Positions 1 through 12,700 of a stretch of DNA of 64,000 bases are shown piece after piece (position 1 is the stretch's first letter; the number at the start of each line of letters is the position of its first letter). Source of the DNA: Gliomastix tumulicola (Eukaryota > Ascomycota > Sordariomycetes > Hypocreales > Bionectriaceae); contig BCHX01000004.1 of NCBI GenBank assembly GCA_001599755.1, forward strand, positions 4,402,001 to 4,466,000, read 5' to 3'. Both the position numbers and the translations under genes were made by a program. The notes under the pieces are model-generated. The model had not been told where the DNA came from, did no database searches, and worked only from the letters and a program-made list of their open reading frames with translations.

Positions 1-43
1 AGAGGGTGGCCAGAAGGCCGAGGATGACTTGGAGGGGAAGCAT
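1..43 (-). CDS. 5' end of an unidentified secreted or membrane protein, cut by the left edge
   Basis: On the minus strand an ATG at 43 opens a frame that reads MLPLQVILGLLATL up to the edge of the window. The hydrophobic run straight after the initiator looks like the start of a signal peptide or signal anchor, so the product probably enters the secretory pathway. Only 14 residues are visible, so no family can be assigned. The leader upstream (44 to about 115) has a CT-rich stretch, as is common before fungal start codons. The gene diverges from nothing nearby: the next gene on the right is also on the minus strand and ends at 921. The call rests on the hydrophobic start alone and could be chance. 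Confidence 0.45.
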   Translation of the reverse strand, partial: MLPLQVILGLLATL

Positions 44-920
44 CGTTGTGAGATTCCGGGTAGCTGCTAGCCTGTAGATTGATGTTGCTGGCACACACTC
101 TCTCTCTGTCTCTCATTGCAACGCAACAGGGAACTGGCCGCGGAAAAGGGGCAGCACGGCGTCTATATATACCTATATACAACCTCGCTACGAAAACCTA
201 CGGTCCTGCTTCAAGCCCTCGATCTACTCCGACCAAGCATGCACACAAGTAACGCAACGAGCTCTCCCACCACCCCCGGCGGCCCATCAGAAACCCCATC
301 TCCCAGCATCCATAACGACCAAGATGCATCTGACGAGGGGGGAGAGTCCAGTTGACTCCCCAATCGCAAACAACGCCCGTTGGGAGGGCACCAAGATTCC
401 CCGGAAGCTGCAGAAGCCGCACGCGAGAGTACCACTAACTAGCTCCCGCAAGACTTTTGCCTGCGTCAACCGGTTAGAGAAAAACATGGGGGAGGCGGAT
501 TCAACGGGTCGAGAGATATCCGAGATGCGATGGCTCGGGTGCAGTTCGTGCTAGCCTCAAACTGACATTATGCTTCAACCATCACCGACTCTACGCTTAT
601 ACTAGCACGGAAACAAAGTATCCCGGCTGTCTGGAATGCAACTTCGTAATTCTGGACGTGGATTCGCCGGCCAGCCGCCATACAAAGAGAAATATATCAC
701 ATCATACGCGTTGGGGGGGAGAAGGAACGATAGAGATGACCAAGATGTGAACATGGCGTGGAAAATTTCAAATTCAAGTGCTCTCTCTATGCGCTCGCTA
801 TCTAATCTGGAACGCTCGAAAACAAAGATGGTTTATAGTGACATGCCCTAGTTCGATGCCATGTCCGTACAGTACGTCTGGTCTTACATGGAGTTTGCTC
901 CCTACCGCGAGGCAGAGAGC
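44..920. other. Intergenic region, no gene seen
   Basis: This stretch separates the partial gene at the left edge from the 3' end of the ThrE-like gene. It has a CT repeat near 100-115 that would lie in the leader of the left gene. Only short, non-conserved open frames occur in it. I see no RNA gene or repeat. Confidence 0.5.
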
Positions 921-3567
921 TTAGAAGCTGAAGAGACCGCTTCTTCGCTTCCCGAGTGGGTAGATGATAAGGGCGCTCATAAAGAGGCCTACAGCGATGC
1001 CCGTAGCAATCTGGACCATCTTGGCAGCAACGTCAAAGATGACGTTGTCCACACTGCCGTCGCTGTACGGAACAGATGAAGTCCCGTTCACCGCCTGCGT
1101 AGAGTTCGTCAACTGGTTTGCAACAGACAGACCGCTGAGCAGTCCACCCGTAGATGCCAGACCTCCCGGCACCTGTGTGAAGATGGCCGGGATGAGCGTT
1201 GCAGCTGCAACACCGTGCCTCAGACGGGAATACAGGTTTGCTAGGACGCCAACGCACAAGGCGCCGAGGGTGCTGGCAATCTGCGGGCTGGCAGAGAAGC
1301 GAAGACTGCTGAAATAGTTGACGACGTATCCCGCAAACGCGATGACCACCATGACGGGCATCTGGCGCCACTTGGCCTGGTAGAGGATGCTAATACAGAT
1401 GACGAAGAATGGGACAAAGATGAATCCGTAGAGGCCTGGGAGTGGATCCTCGCATTGGGTCTGGGAGGTGGCGTTCGAGTCGAAGAGACCATAGAGAGCA
1501 GAGCCGACGGTGATACCGAAGCCAAGGAGTAAGGAGTAGATGATGGCATAGACGATGCGGATAGAGCCGGGGACGAGTGCGCGGGATTGGAGTTCGAGGG
1601 CGGAGCACACTAGTTAGTCCCGAGAAGCCTAGGTCAGTCTCTGCGTTCCCAAGGGGCATGGTCCGGTGTAGTGCGGTATGCGGTAGTGTGGGTGGTTACA
1701 TAGAGGACGCAGTGCTGAGCGCATAACAGGCGGCATTGGTGTGTGATTGAGGGGTTTTGGGAGGAGGTGACTTACAGACTGCGAACCCAGGCAACAGCAT
1801 GACGATGCCGCCTTGAGCCATTGATGAGAAGCAAAACAAGTTTCCCCCCTTGATACTGCCAAAGGCGCGAGCCAAGAAGCTCACTAACACAGTTGCGCTG
1901 ACTTCGAAGACGTTGCTATAGAGTTGGGATTCCGAAGCAACAATAAGCTGCAGAGTGCCGACGAGACAACCGAGGAAGAAGGTAAGGGGCAGGTCGATAA
2001 GACGAGCCTTGAACGAGAAAGGAGCGGCAGTCGCGCTCGTGAAGCCGAAGATGAGCACCCGGAACCAAGGGCTGAACTTGTCCTTGGCAGTTAAGAGCGT
2101 GTCAATCCTCTCCGTACCCTCCTCAACGCCAATGACGTCGTGCATGACCTCCTTGTAGATAAGGTGGACGTCCTTTAACTTCCCCAGATCGATACCCTGG
2201 GTAGTACGGACCATCCTGACCTCGGTAGTGTGCGTGGATTTATCGTCAAACGAAATCACCATGCAGCCAGGCAGATACAAAAATTGCCCGTCAATCTCGA
2301 GCACCCTTGCCGTCATAGTCAAATACTCCTCAAGACGGTGAGTAGGGGCTCCAAAAAGCATCAGTGCTCGGCAGAGCTTGATGATGTATTCCTGCCGTGA
2401 AAGCGTCTCGGCAATGTGCACCGTGATGCGGAACTCTTCCTTTTGCTGAAAAGCAGACATCCGGTTGCTGCTCGTCCGCCTGTGCATCGGCCATCTCTTC
2501 GGTGGGGGAGGTTTCTGCTCAGCGCCACTCATGTTGGGATTGGCGAGGCGTGCCGATGCTCCAATCAGGGTAGATAGTGTCTCTTGGGAGCGATTCTGCT
2601 CGTACCACTTCTTGCGACTGGGTGTCGTGGTCCCAGACTCAGATCCCGACCCGTTGGTCCATCCTCCGGCGGACGACGCCGATGCATTGCGGTGGTGGTA
2701 CGAGGCGCCGAGACCAGGTCCTGCGGTGTCGGCGGGTTTGTATAGCTTCAAGAGCTGCGAGAGCACGCTCCCACGGTATTGCTGGGGGGCGGGAACATTG
2801 TACACTCCGTCGTACTGGCCGTCGTTGACTTCCACTGGGGTGGCGTGGCCATTCTTGTGCCCTTCGCCTTCGGTAGAATCGAGTGCTGGTGGCGGCGGTG
2901 TCTTCGCTCCTGGCCGAATCGTGTGGGCTCGAACTAGGTTGAAGGCCTCCTCCCTGGCGAATGGTTCTTTTTCTCCCTCGGACTTGTCCTGCTTAGCATC
3001 ATGACTCCCTTCACCTTGGCCACGCCACAGGTTCTGCAGCGGGATGCTGGCGTCGTTGGACGAGATTATGTTGTCTCCGTCACTCGTCACGGTCTCGGAG
3101 TGCGACTCGACAGAGAGCCTCGAATCAGGGGAGTGGGTGGGAGAGTCTCGGCGGACTTTGTCGGCGATATGCTTCGCCCGCTTCTGAGCAGCAGCAGCTG
3201 ATATAGCCTTCTCCGGGTCCGCGTTGAAGTCGTCTCGGGGTTCCTCGAGGGTAAAGATTGAACTGGCAGAGTGGGCGCGGAGGACTGATGGTCGTGGCTT
3301 AGCGAGCCGGCCTTCGCGATGATCCTGCTCTCCAGGAGTGCTGGGAGCAGCACCGCTAGCGCTCGCAGGCGTCGGGGGTTTCGTCATGGCAGCATTACTG
3401 TTGAACCGTACCCGACCCTTCTCCTTCTTCAAGGCTAGAGCTGCCGGTGTGATGGCGGTGTCCTCGGGTGTGGATGCTCCACTAGGGCTACTTCCAGTCC
3501 CAGGAACGCCTGGCGACTGAGGATCAGGCTCAGGCTCATCCTGGGGAGAGTGTTGTGATCCGTCCAT
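921..3567 (-). CDS. ThrE-family (DUF1212) membrane protein, similar to yeast Prm10
   Basis: The coding sequence is complement(join(921..1609,1776..3567)), 826 residues. Exon 1 ends at a GTAAGT donor and a 166-nt intron separates it from exon 2. The join restores a conserved stretch, PGFAVLCSALELQSR, typical of the family. Roughly the first 380 residues are Ser/Pro/Thr-rich and disordered. Then follows the ThrE cytoplasmic domain, which contains CRALMLFGAPTHRLEEYL and a conserved IDGQFLYLPGC. About ten hydrophobic segments fill the C-terminal half. The bacterial ThrE family exports threonine and serine; Prm10 in yeast is a pheromone-regulated membrane protein whose substrate is not settled, so transport of small amino acids is only inferred here. 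The start at 3567 (MDGSQHSPQ) is chosen over the longer open frame to 3618, whose extra 17 residues look like leader. Confidence 0.88.
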
Positions 3568-4958
3568 TTTGTGTGACCGACGTGTAGAAAAGCGTGAAGA
3601 TCGGGCCGTGCAAATCAACGCTTCAGTAGCCTGGCTTCAAGACCCTTCACCCACCTCCCCTCGAAACCTGGGGTATCAAGCCTTTATAGATCCCCAGCTG
3701 TGTCTCATCAAGGTCCACCATCTTCAACAGGGGAAAAACATCGTGCCAGCCAGCACGCCATATTGAGCATGCTGTTGCGGCGATGAGCCCCACGTGGGCA
3801 ACAAAGAGTCACAGAGTTGCTCCATCTGACCGTCGAGACAGTTTGAATACTGTATATCTCGTGCGAGGGCGCACGATGATCAGAGTTTGCGCTGACGCAA
3901 GTCGTCGCTGGCCGTCCGAGGACAGAGGGATGGGCGATGGGTCCGAGGCTTCTGACGATAGTTTCTGTTATGTAAAAAGGAGGAGCACTGACGTCCTTTT
4001 CAGGCCGGTCCTGGGACAAGGCACTGTATGGACTGTGTCCAGGAATAGTGTCGCTCAGACGATCATTCTAGAACACGGCTAGTACCTGAATACCAGCACT
4101 AAACCATCTCGATATGGCAACAAAATGGCACCTGGTGGAGATATCGTGAGAAATCTCTTCATGCTTGGATGGCTTGAATGGCGACAACGGAGATTTTGTT
4201 TGGTCACATGGGACAGCCTGGTCCAAAACGACGGACAAAGTCAGGGAAGCTTCCCGGATCTAGCAGACAAGAGTCAGTCAGTCTTCGTATCACGGTTCAC
4301 GGGTCACAGTCCGGATCCACGAAGCATTTCGGGACGGAGTCGCAGACGGGCACTATCCTCAAGCGGAAATAATTCAACAAGTCGTGCATACTCCGTAGAT
4401 CGGTTTGGTGTTCGAGATGTGGGATTTCCGTCGCTTCCTGCTGTGTGTCGTGATGGAGGAGACATCAGGCATCATAGGAGATGTTGAAATTGGAAGTCAA
4501 AGTTCAGATTATGCGTCTTGACATGGAGAATTCAAATTGTCTTCGGCAGCAACGGAAATACGCCATCCCGTGCCTGCCTCAAGAGCTTCAAACTTGGAAA
4601 GTGAAGGAGCGACGGACAGTGGACGATCATCCTGCCTGCCTCGGCTAGTTTTTGTGTGCGCGAGGCTGAGCCATCGTCAGCGTCAAAATCGAGCCACCAC
4701 GAACCAGTGGGTAGCGTAGAGCCAATAGCTCAATATTAAGAACGTTGAGTCCATCTTCAACGAGTCACGTCTGGTGACGATTCTGTCTTGCCTGACTCCG
4801 GCTAGAAAGGAGAGTGTTCGTGCCTGGCCCAGTGCTTTGGGTCAAGCCACTGTGGCGCAGCCCTAGTGGGGCGGTAGCTCCATAAGCTCCGAGGCAATGA
4901 CGATAGCCTCGTCAACATCCAGGCTGCAAGCATCAACCCCAACGACCAATGCGACACG
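3568..4958. promoter_or_regulatory. Divergent intergenic region between the ThrE-like gene and vps11
   Basis: About 1.4 kb lies between two divergently transcribed genes, so it must hold both promoters. A CACGTG E-box core inside a longer palindrome is at 3788-3798, about 220 bp upstream of the ThrE-like start. Open frames here are short, lack a recognisable product and show no splice pattern. I see no RNA gene. Confidence 0.5.
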
Positions 4959-7900
4959 ATGGCTATCTCGGTACGTTCCCCCGATCTATGGATTGCATGC
5001 TCGATGCTAACAGGCCCCCTAGTGGAAGTCGTTTGACTTCTTCGACGTCGTCCGGGTGCCCCTCCCCGACGAGGACACCAAGCAGCTCTTCGAGAGCAAC
5101 GACATCTCCAGCGTCTGCGCCGGCTCGGATAGCCTGTTCCTCGGCTCGCTCGATGGCTCCGTCAGCATCGTGGGAAAGAGCTGGAAGGTGGTGCGGAGCT
5201 TCCAGGCGCACGATGCAGGGGCCATCACACACATGCGGCAGGTTGAGGGGACGAGTCTGCTGGTCACGGTCGCGGTGAGCAGCACTCGCAAGCTTGGAGA
5301 TTGGGAGATACGGCTTAGCTAATGGTCGCCATGTAGGAGGATATGTCCAACGATCCGGTGCTGAAGGTATGGGCACTGGACAAGATGGTCAAGAAGACAA
5401 ACATGCCCACCTGCCTGAGCACTCTGAACATCAACAACCAGAGGCGGCAATTCCCTGTACGTCAGTCCCGTTGCCCCGCGTCTGTTGGATAGCACTGACC
5501 CGCCTTAGATATCAGCTTTCACAGCCACGGAAGACTTGTCACAGATCGCAGTGGGCTTCGCCAACGGCTCAGTCATTTTGATTCGCGGAGATGTCGTCCA
5601 CGACCTCGGAACCCGACAGCGCATCGTTTTCGAATCGGAAGAACCAGTCACCGGCGTCCAGCTCATAGTCGACGAGAAGCTTACAACGCTGTTCGTGTCG
5701 ACGACATCACGAGTGCTCAAAGTCGCGATAGCCAAGGGTGGCCGGGGTCAACCGCCCAAGGTCGCGGAGGACGTTGGATGCGCAGTGGGCTGTTTGACGC
5801 TGGACGAGCGGACGGGCGACATAGTGGTCGCTCGAGACGACGCCCTGTACTCGTATACGTTGGAGGGTCGTGGGGCACCCAAGGCATACGAAGCGCAAAA
5901 GAAGATGATCTACACGCACGGTCAGTACGTGGGATTGAGCTGCCTGCCATCTTCGTCAGCGACCAAAGACCAAGCGACGATGAGGCGCCGGTTCGGCGGA
6001 GGTGCTTCTGGGGATGGCCTATTCAGTGCGTCAACATTCGTCCTCCTAGAGACCGATCTGCGGGTCGTCGCCCATACAGAGACTATGATCTCGCCCGTGA
6101 GGTTCATCTTCGAGGTCTGGGGTGACCTGTTCACAGTATCAGAGGATGGGAAGGTGAGACGCTTCTAGACTTGGCAGTGGACAACAGCTCGCTAACTCTC
6201 CCAGATCTACCGGTATCACGAACGGACGCTCCAGCAACGACTCGAAATGCTATACCAGCGAAACATGTTCCCTCTTGCCATCGAACTAGCCGACCACGCG
6301 GGTCTAGACTCCCAGCAAAAGAGTCTCATCTACCGCAAATTCGGTGATCATCTATACCAAAAGGCCGACTTTGACGGTGCCATGGTGCAGTACATCCGAG
6401 CTATCGACACGACAGAGCCATCACAGGTTATTCGCAAGGTGAGCTTCGTCTGTTTACCTCTAACGGCTACGTGCTAACGATGGTTTAGTTCCTCGACAGT
6501 CAGCGGATTCACAACCTCATCCAATACTTGGAGCAGCTACACGAGCACAGAAAAGCCACGGCAGACCATACTACCTTGCTCCTGAACTGCTATGCCAAGC
6601 TCAAGGATATTGATAAGCTCGAAAACTTCATTAAATCCCCTGGTGATCTCAAATTCGATCTTGACACTGCCATCGCCATGTGTCGTCAGGGAGGTTACTA
6701 TGAACAAGCCGCCTACCTAGCCCGGAAGCACGGGGAGACAGATCTCGTGGTGGATATCCTAATCGAGGACGCGAAGAAATATCCAGAAGCCTTAGACTAC
6801 ATCTGGTCTCAGACGCCTGACCTGGTAGGTCATTTTCCCTTCCACACTGATATTTTCCCCTTACTTACCACAAATTCAAGGCCTATCCCAGCTTGCTGAA
6901 GTACGCCAGGGTTCTGATCGAAAACTGCCCCAATGCCGCCACGAAGCTGTTCATAGACTACTACACAGGCAATTATAGGCCACGGAAGGCGATAACAGTC
7001 GACCTCGATGCCGATGGCGAGGGCACTGCGCCGCCTTCAGCCGGCTTCGCAGCAAACGCGGTCCAGAACCTGACACACATCCTCCCCCTCCCCTATCTCG
7101 CAAGTCCATCCCCCATGGCCACCGGCAACAGCACGCCTGGCAAAACCCGCGCCCCAGGGGAAGGCGGGAGCAAGAGTCTGGACGATGGCTATTTCCCACC
7201 GCCAGAGTACACGCCCCCGCCGCCTCGCACCGCCTTCTCCGCCTTCATCGATCACCCGGACGAGTTCATCACGTTCCTTGAGGCCTGTCTCGAGGAGAAG
7301 GACGTCAAGACGTCGGACCGCACCGATCTGTACACCACGCTCTTTGAGATGTATCTCTACAAGGCCGGCCAGAAGAAGGGCCAACACAAGGAGGAGTGGG
7401 AGGCCAAGGCGAAGAAGCTCATCGAGGGCGAGCACGTGCCGATGGAGAGCTCTAACGTGCTCCTCCTCTCCCATCTGTCAGATTTCCAAGACGGCACGGT
7501 GCTGGTCAAGGAACAGGATGGTTTGCTGTTCGATATCTTCAGGTCCTACACGTCGGCCAAGGATACCCGAGGCGCCATCAAGGCACTGAAGAAGTACGGT
7601 CCAAACGAGCCGCAGCTCTACCCCGCAGCGCTGGCGTACTTCACGTCCGACCCGCGTGTCCTCGAAGAAGCCGGGCAGGACGAGCTGGCAGAGGTCCTAG
7701 CCAAGATCGACAAAGACGGCCTGATGGCACCGCTGCAGGTCATCCAGACGCTCGTCGGGCAGTCGTCGGGCGGCGGCGTCGCAACCATCGGCATGATCAA
7801 GCCGTACATCCACGACAGGATCAGCAAGGAGCGCCGGGAGATCGCCGCCAACCGCCAGCGCATCAACGGCTACCGCACCGACACGGACAAGCGCCGCACG

Positions 7901-8242
7901 GAGCTGCAGGACCTCGGCTCCAAGCCGGCCGTCTTCCAGGCGACGCGGTGCTCCGACTGCGGACAAGGGCTGGACCTCCCCGCCGTGCACTTCCTCTGCA
8001 AGCACAGCTTCCACCAGCGCTGCGTGCGGACGGGCGGACCGGGCGCGAGCCTCGATGACGCCGAGTGTCCCAAGTGTGCGGGCGAGAACGCGGTGATTCG
8101 CGAGATGAGGGAGCAGCAGCAGGAGAGGGCGGGGCAGCACGAACTGTTCAAGACGAATCTGGAGACGAGCGATGACCGGTTTGCGACGGTGGCTCAGTGG
8201 TTCTCGCAGGGCGTTGTGGACGTCGGGTCGGTGAGGGAGTAA
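4959..8242 (+). CDS. vps11: Vacuolar protein sorting protein Vps11 (CORVET/HOPS core subunit)
   Basis: The coding sequence is join(4959..4970,5023..5274,5337..5456,5509..6153,6205..6438,6489..6824,6881..8242), 986 residues, all frames closing at GT/AG sites. Vps11 is a shared subunit of the CORVET and HOPS tethering complexes, acting in endosome and vacuole fusion. The N-terminus MAISWKSFDFFDV is typical. It leads into a beta-propeller over about the first 390 residues, then an alpha-solenoid with clathrin-repeat character (for example KATADHTTLLLNCYAKLKD and GGYYEQAAYLARKHGE). A C-terminal RING-H2 finger begins near residue 890 with CSDCGQG, then FLCKHSFHQRCV, and closes with CPKC. The first coding exon has only 12 nt (MAIS); without it the protein has no initiator in this frame. 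The length matches the family. Confidence 0.97.
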
Positions 8243-8539
8243 GAGGTTGAGCGTTTTGCTGCAGTTCTTCAGACNANTTCTATGACGGCTACGAGATTGA
8301 ATTCCATAATTTGCTATATACCTAAGGTACTTTCATGAATACTTGACCTGTTTCATCGATATGTCGTCGGTTTCTCTCAGCAGCGTTCTATTTCCTACCA
8401 AGCTAAATCTGCCCCACGCATATTACTATAGATATCCAACCTCACCTCACTCTTTCACTCACTCAACCCCGTCCCTACCTTCACCCATTCAACCTCATAT
8501 CTCACATCTCTCATCTAATCTACATCCATCACCGCTACC
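8243..8539. other. Intergenic spacer with two ambiguous bases
   Basis: This short spacer holds the 3' end of vps11 and the leader of the next gene on the same strand. The only undetermined bases I noticed in the window are at 8275 and 8277. The last 100 bases are strongly CT-rich (TCACTC/CCTCA runs), typical of a fungal core promoter and leader. Confidence 0.6.
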
Positions 8540-9400
8540 ATGCCGCCCCTCCTCGACTTCTTCACCCGCTCCCTCACAGCCTTCCAGTCCTCCCCCGCGC
8601 CCTTCCGCATCCTCTGCACCCTCCCCCACCAAACCCATGAACCAGCCCCTCGTCCAGCAAGAACGACATCATCATCATCAACAACAACCACCCTCACCGT
8701 CCTCGACTCCAGCTTCAACCCGCCCACCACCGCCCACCTCGCCATGCTCCTCTCCTCCAAGCCAACCCGCGTCCTCCTCCTGCTCTCCGTCAACAACGCG
8801 GACAAACCGCCCCAGCCGGCGTCCTTCCCCCAGCGTCTGTGCATGATGGCCGCCCTTGCGGAGGACTACATCCGTGCACGAGCAGAGACGATGAACACGA
8901 CGACGACGTTTGATCTGGACATTGGCGTCACGACAAGGGCGTACTTCCACGAGAAGGCGACGGCTGTAGCGCAGAGTGGGTTTTACGCGGACGGACTGGA
9001 GCAGCAGCAGCAGCAGCAGATCTACCTCGCGGGCTTCGACACGTTGATCCGCATCTTTGACGGGAAATACTATCCCGCAGGCATCGCGACGGCCCTGGAT
9101 CCGTTCTTTTCTACCGCCAGACTGCGGATTACGGCGCGGCCGGACGATCAATGGGGCTCGCTGCGAGAGCAGGAGGAGTACCTTGCGAAGCTGCCGCGGG
9201 AGCTGGAAGAGAAGCACGGGAGAGGGTGGTGGGTGGACAGCGGGGTAGAGATGGTGAAGGGGGCGGAGGAGGGTGACGGCGTGAGTAGTTCGCGGGTGAG
9301 AGATGCTGTGAGTAGAGGGGACGGGGAGGAGCTGGAGCAGTTAGTTGGGAGAGGGGTGAGGGAATGGATCGAGCGGGAGGAATTATACAAGGAGCGATGA
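8540..9400 (+). CDS. Nicotinamide-nucleotide adenylyltransferase-like protein (Pof1 type)
   Basis: This single-exon gene encodes 286 residues of the cytidylyltransferase-like nucleotidyltransferase superfamily. The N-terminal substrate loop reads SSFNPPTTAHLAML near residues 55-68, the Pof1-type version of the (H/T)xGH signature. The C-terminal VSSSRVRDAV near residue 253 matches the ISSTxxR motif that contacts ATP phosphates. Yeast Pof1 has been reported to act on nicotinamide mononucleotide and ATP in NAD+ synthesis; that role is carried over by homology. A run of six to seven glutamines near residue 155 (CAG repeat, about 9000-9018) sits in a probable surface loop. A CT-rich leader with no intervening ATG precedes the start. 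The catalytic residues look intact. Confidence 0.88.
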   Translation: MPPLLDFFTRSLTAFQSSPAPFRILCTLPHQTHEPAPRPARTTSSSSTTTTLTVLDSSFNPPTTAHLAMLLSSKPTRVLLLLSVNNADKPPQPASFPQRLCMMAALAEDYIRARAETMNTTTTFDLDIGVTTRAYFHEKATAVAQSGFYADGLEQQQQQQIYLAGFDTLIRIFDGKYYPAGIATALDPFFSTARLRITARPDDQWGSLREQEEYLAKLPRELEEKHGRGWWVDSGVEMVKGAEEGDGVSSSRVRDAVSRGDGEELEQLVGRGVREWIEREELYKER

Positions 9401-9764
9401 CTACTGGGTGATGATTGTTCTCATCCCGCCATCGCCAGACAACACTTGTCAAGCTCTCTATCACAACGGCCGTCACGCATGTCCAATAGACTCGATGTCA
9501 AGATCGCTTCATTGGAAAATTCATAATCATCGCTGTCTCTAGCGAGTCCGCTATCAAAATCAATGCATGCTCAGGAACCATTCTCAGAAGCATCAGGCGA
9601 CGTGTTCGTGCCAGGTAATCCCGTCCATCCAAACAAAAGCAAACAACGCCCATAACAATATACCCACGCTATTCCTAAGGAATTCAAAAAGCAAGTACCC
9701 AGTCCCCAATAATACACCAAACTTGTTGTGTAAGCGACCAGACGCCCTGTCGCACTCTCGCTCG
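9401..9764. other. Convergent 3' intergenic region
   Basis: This 364-bp stretch lies between the ends of two convergent genes, the Pof1-like gene (+) and the Sok1-like gene (-). It should hold both 3' untranslated regions. Nothing else is recognisable. Confidence 0.5.
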
Positions 9765-12700
9765 TTATTCCAGCTGCGACGAGGATGCAGACACAGCCGC
9801 GTCCTCCTGTTCGACCTTCGTAGCCACCGCATCCCACCACGAGCTATGCGCTGCCCGGTCCACTATACCGACCTTGTCCAGGAGGCTGGATATATGCTGC
9901 ACCTTGTCCGCGAACTCGGCCAGGCCCAGACTGACCAGCTTCTCTCCGCCCGTGCTAGCAGCCTTGACCTTCTCGCTCGCAGACCCAGGCACAAGACGGC
10001 TGAGAATGTTTCCACGGAGTCTGGTCAACAGTAGCTTCAGAACTGGCTCCCGTGGCTCTAGTCCGTTGTGAGACATGTCTCGACTAGCAGTCAGCACCTT
10101 CAGCACCAGGGCTCGCAGGTGTCCCTTAGTCGCCGCCGGCATAGACCTCCCAGCCTCCAAGGCAGCCATCGTGCCCTCCAACGTCGTCTGGATCGAGCTG
10201 TGCCTGGCGTCGAGGACGGTCATAATGCGTGATGCTTCCGTCTTCCACGGCGACCTGACGTCTCTCTTGAGCAGATTCTTGCATTGGAGCAGTATAGCGC
10301 CAACGGTGACAATCTGCTGCACTTTATAAGACACCTCGTCAATCCGCTTCAAATCAAGCTGGAGCATCTCGGGCACACCCTCGTGTATGATCGGCGTTGG
10401 CTGAGTGAAGACGTCCACCAACATCTGGGCGTAGAACCGCGCCGGCGTCGGCCTCGACTTAGGATGGTTGATGCCTTCGGGGTCACGTTTCTGGCACTCG
10501 GCCACGACCTTGGAGCGCGCTGCTCGCCAGGCCGTTTCTGCAACCCGCAACGTCACCCGGCCGCTTTGCACCTCCTCGGCAAATCTTTTGGCCTCGTACG
10601 TAGGCGCAGACTCGATCAAGCCAGGCGCCGCGACTCTCAGGAGATAGTTGACGTAATCACAGAGCATGACGTCGATGAAACCATTGAGCGCTTCGACCCT
10701 GTTGATCAAGTTCTCGTCGTTGAATTTGTTCTTGATCAGGTCTTGCACTTGCTCATCGCGAAAGGGCGCGCACAACTTCGGTAGCAGAGACGCCATAGCT
10801 GCGAAGAATTTCTCGTAGGAAAAGTTGCCGAGCATGAACTGCTGCTCCGCCATTTCCGGGTCCAGGATCTCGCCGATCAGGGTGTGCATCGAGTTTCCCG
10901 GCTTCACTAGTCGCTGCAGCTTTTCCTTGATCTCGCGGGTAATGATCATGAAGAAACGGAAATGCAGGTCGAGGTCTCCGGTTGCCAAGTTTGCCCTGAT
11001 CAGTTCGTACTGCGGCTTGGCCCGGGTGGCCTTCTGTTCCTTATACTCGTCGGCCGTGATCTGGTATTCCCTGTTGATGGCGAGCTCGTGGACAATGATT
11101 CTATTATCAGGCAACAACCCGTTGAGCCCGCTCTTGATAGGCGACTTGGCTCCTTGTTTCTGGGAAGGAGTCGAAGGCGGAGTGATTGTCTGCGAGTCGG
11201 CAGATACGAGGCTGCTTGCCGCCACGGACGGTTCGTTAACGGTGACGTCCGCAGTCCTCGGTTTTGTGTCACCCGTCTTCTTCTTAGTTTTTCGGGCTTT
11301 CCTTGCTTCACAGACGGCGTCAAAGATCAATTTCTTACCCCTCTCCGCGCCTGCAAGCCTCTTGATCCTGACAATAAGCATCAGCTGACTCTCCTGAATA
11401 CTCTTCCGATACACTTGCGATGCTGTATCCTCCGTAGTATCCTTGACGGAGTGGAAGATAGTGTCGAGTTCGATGAACTGCATCAGCATCACTTCGATCA
11501 ACGCATTCGAGTCCCGAGATTTCCATGCGATGAATGCGCTGTAGAATGAAGCATAGGCGTCCGGTAGGGTTTTTGCCAATGCAGGGGGCATTGTGTATCG
11601 GTTGGTAGAGGTAAGCCTGGAGAGGATATTTTCGAACGAGATGAGCAGGTCCTTGGCTTTACCAAGGAGATCCTGCAGCTGCGGGTTCTCCAAGTCGGCA
11701 GCTGGTAGGCGGTGAGTTCCCATGACATTGTCGTCGTCAGTCCCGCCTTCACCATCTTCTTTGTTGGCGAGCACCTGGTTCGGGTGACCAAGGATCAGAA
11801 AAGCGCTCAGGAAGGTCCGGACGACCGCCATCTCCCCGACTGATCCTGGATCAGCCTCTTGAAGACCACAGATCCTCAGTAGTCGAGCGGTAACCATAAG
11901 CACCCTCTCCTGGGCCAGAAGCTCTACCACGGTGTCGAAGAACGTATCCCTTATACTGTCGACAGAGAGTCCGAGATTGTTGAACTCCTGTATGGCTTGC
12001 TTCCGTGCGCATCCCATCCACCAGCCCGAGATCTTGGCCGCCGCAACCTCAGGCGTCATCGGTGCTTTCAGACTCTCCTTCGCTTGTGGCAGCACATCAG
12101 CCTGTTTCCTAGACATAATGCTCTGCCCGCGCCCGCGCCCCTTGGCACCTTGCTTCCGAAGCTCCTCGCGGCGCTTCTCCGCCTCTGCCAGACGCTCCTC
12201 CATCTGGGCCTTCATCTTGGCGAGGTTCTGCTCGCGCTTCTCCTTAATCGTCTCGGCCACCTGCTTTGCCTTCTTCACCTCCTCCGCGCAGTTGGCGACA
12301 ATCTCCGCCAGGTTGCGCTCCCTCGCCTGCTGCGCGGCCAGCGCACGCTCGTCCGACACCGTCGTGTCGCGCGTCGCCGCCTTGGCAACAGCAGCCCGCA
12401 ACCGCACCTTCTCCGCATGAGCAGCCCTGTCCGCCAGCCGCGCCCTACGATCCTCGAGGAACGTAGCCCGCCTCAGGTGCTGTGCTATGTATTTGCTCTG
12501 GTCGGTGTCCCGGTGCGACGACGGCTGCGCCGACGAGCAGCGCGAGTGGGCGGACGAGATCGAGTTGCGCCGCGACGAGGCGGCCGAGTCCTTACGACGG
12601 GCCTGCGACGGTCGGTAGAAGCGCGCTGCGATGTGTGGTGGGGGTGTGTAGATCCGGCTGTCCTGCTCGAGGCCTTCGTCCTCGGACGGCGGCAGGGCGA

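Noticed and set aside
4125..4487. Plus-strand frame of 120 codons upstream of vps11
   Set aside because: It has no motif and no splice partner; it lies in a divergent promoter region.
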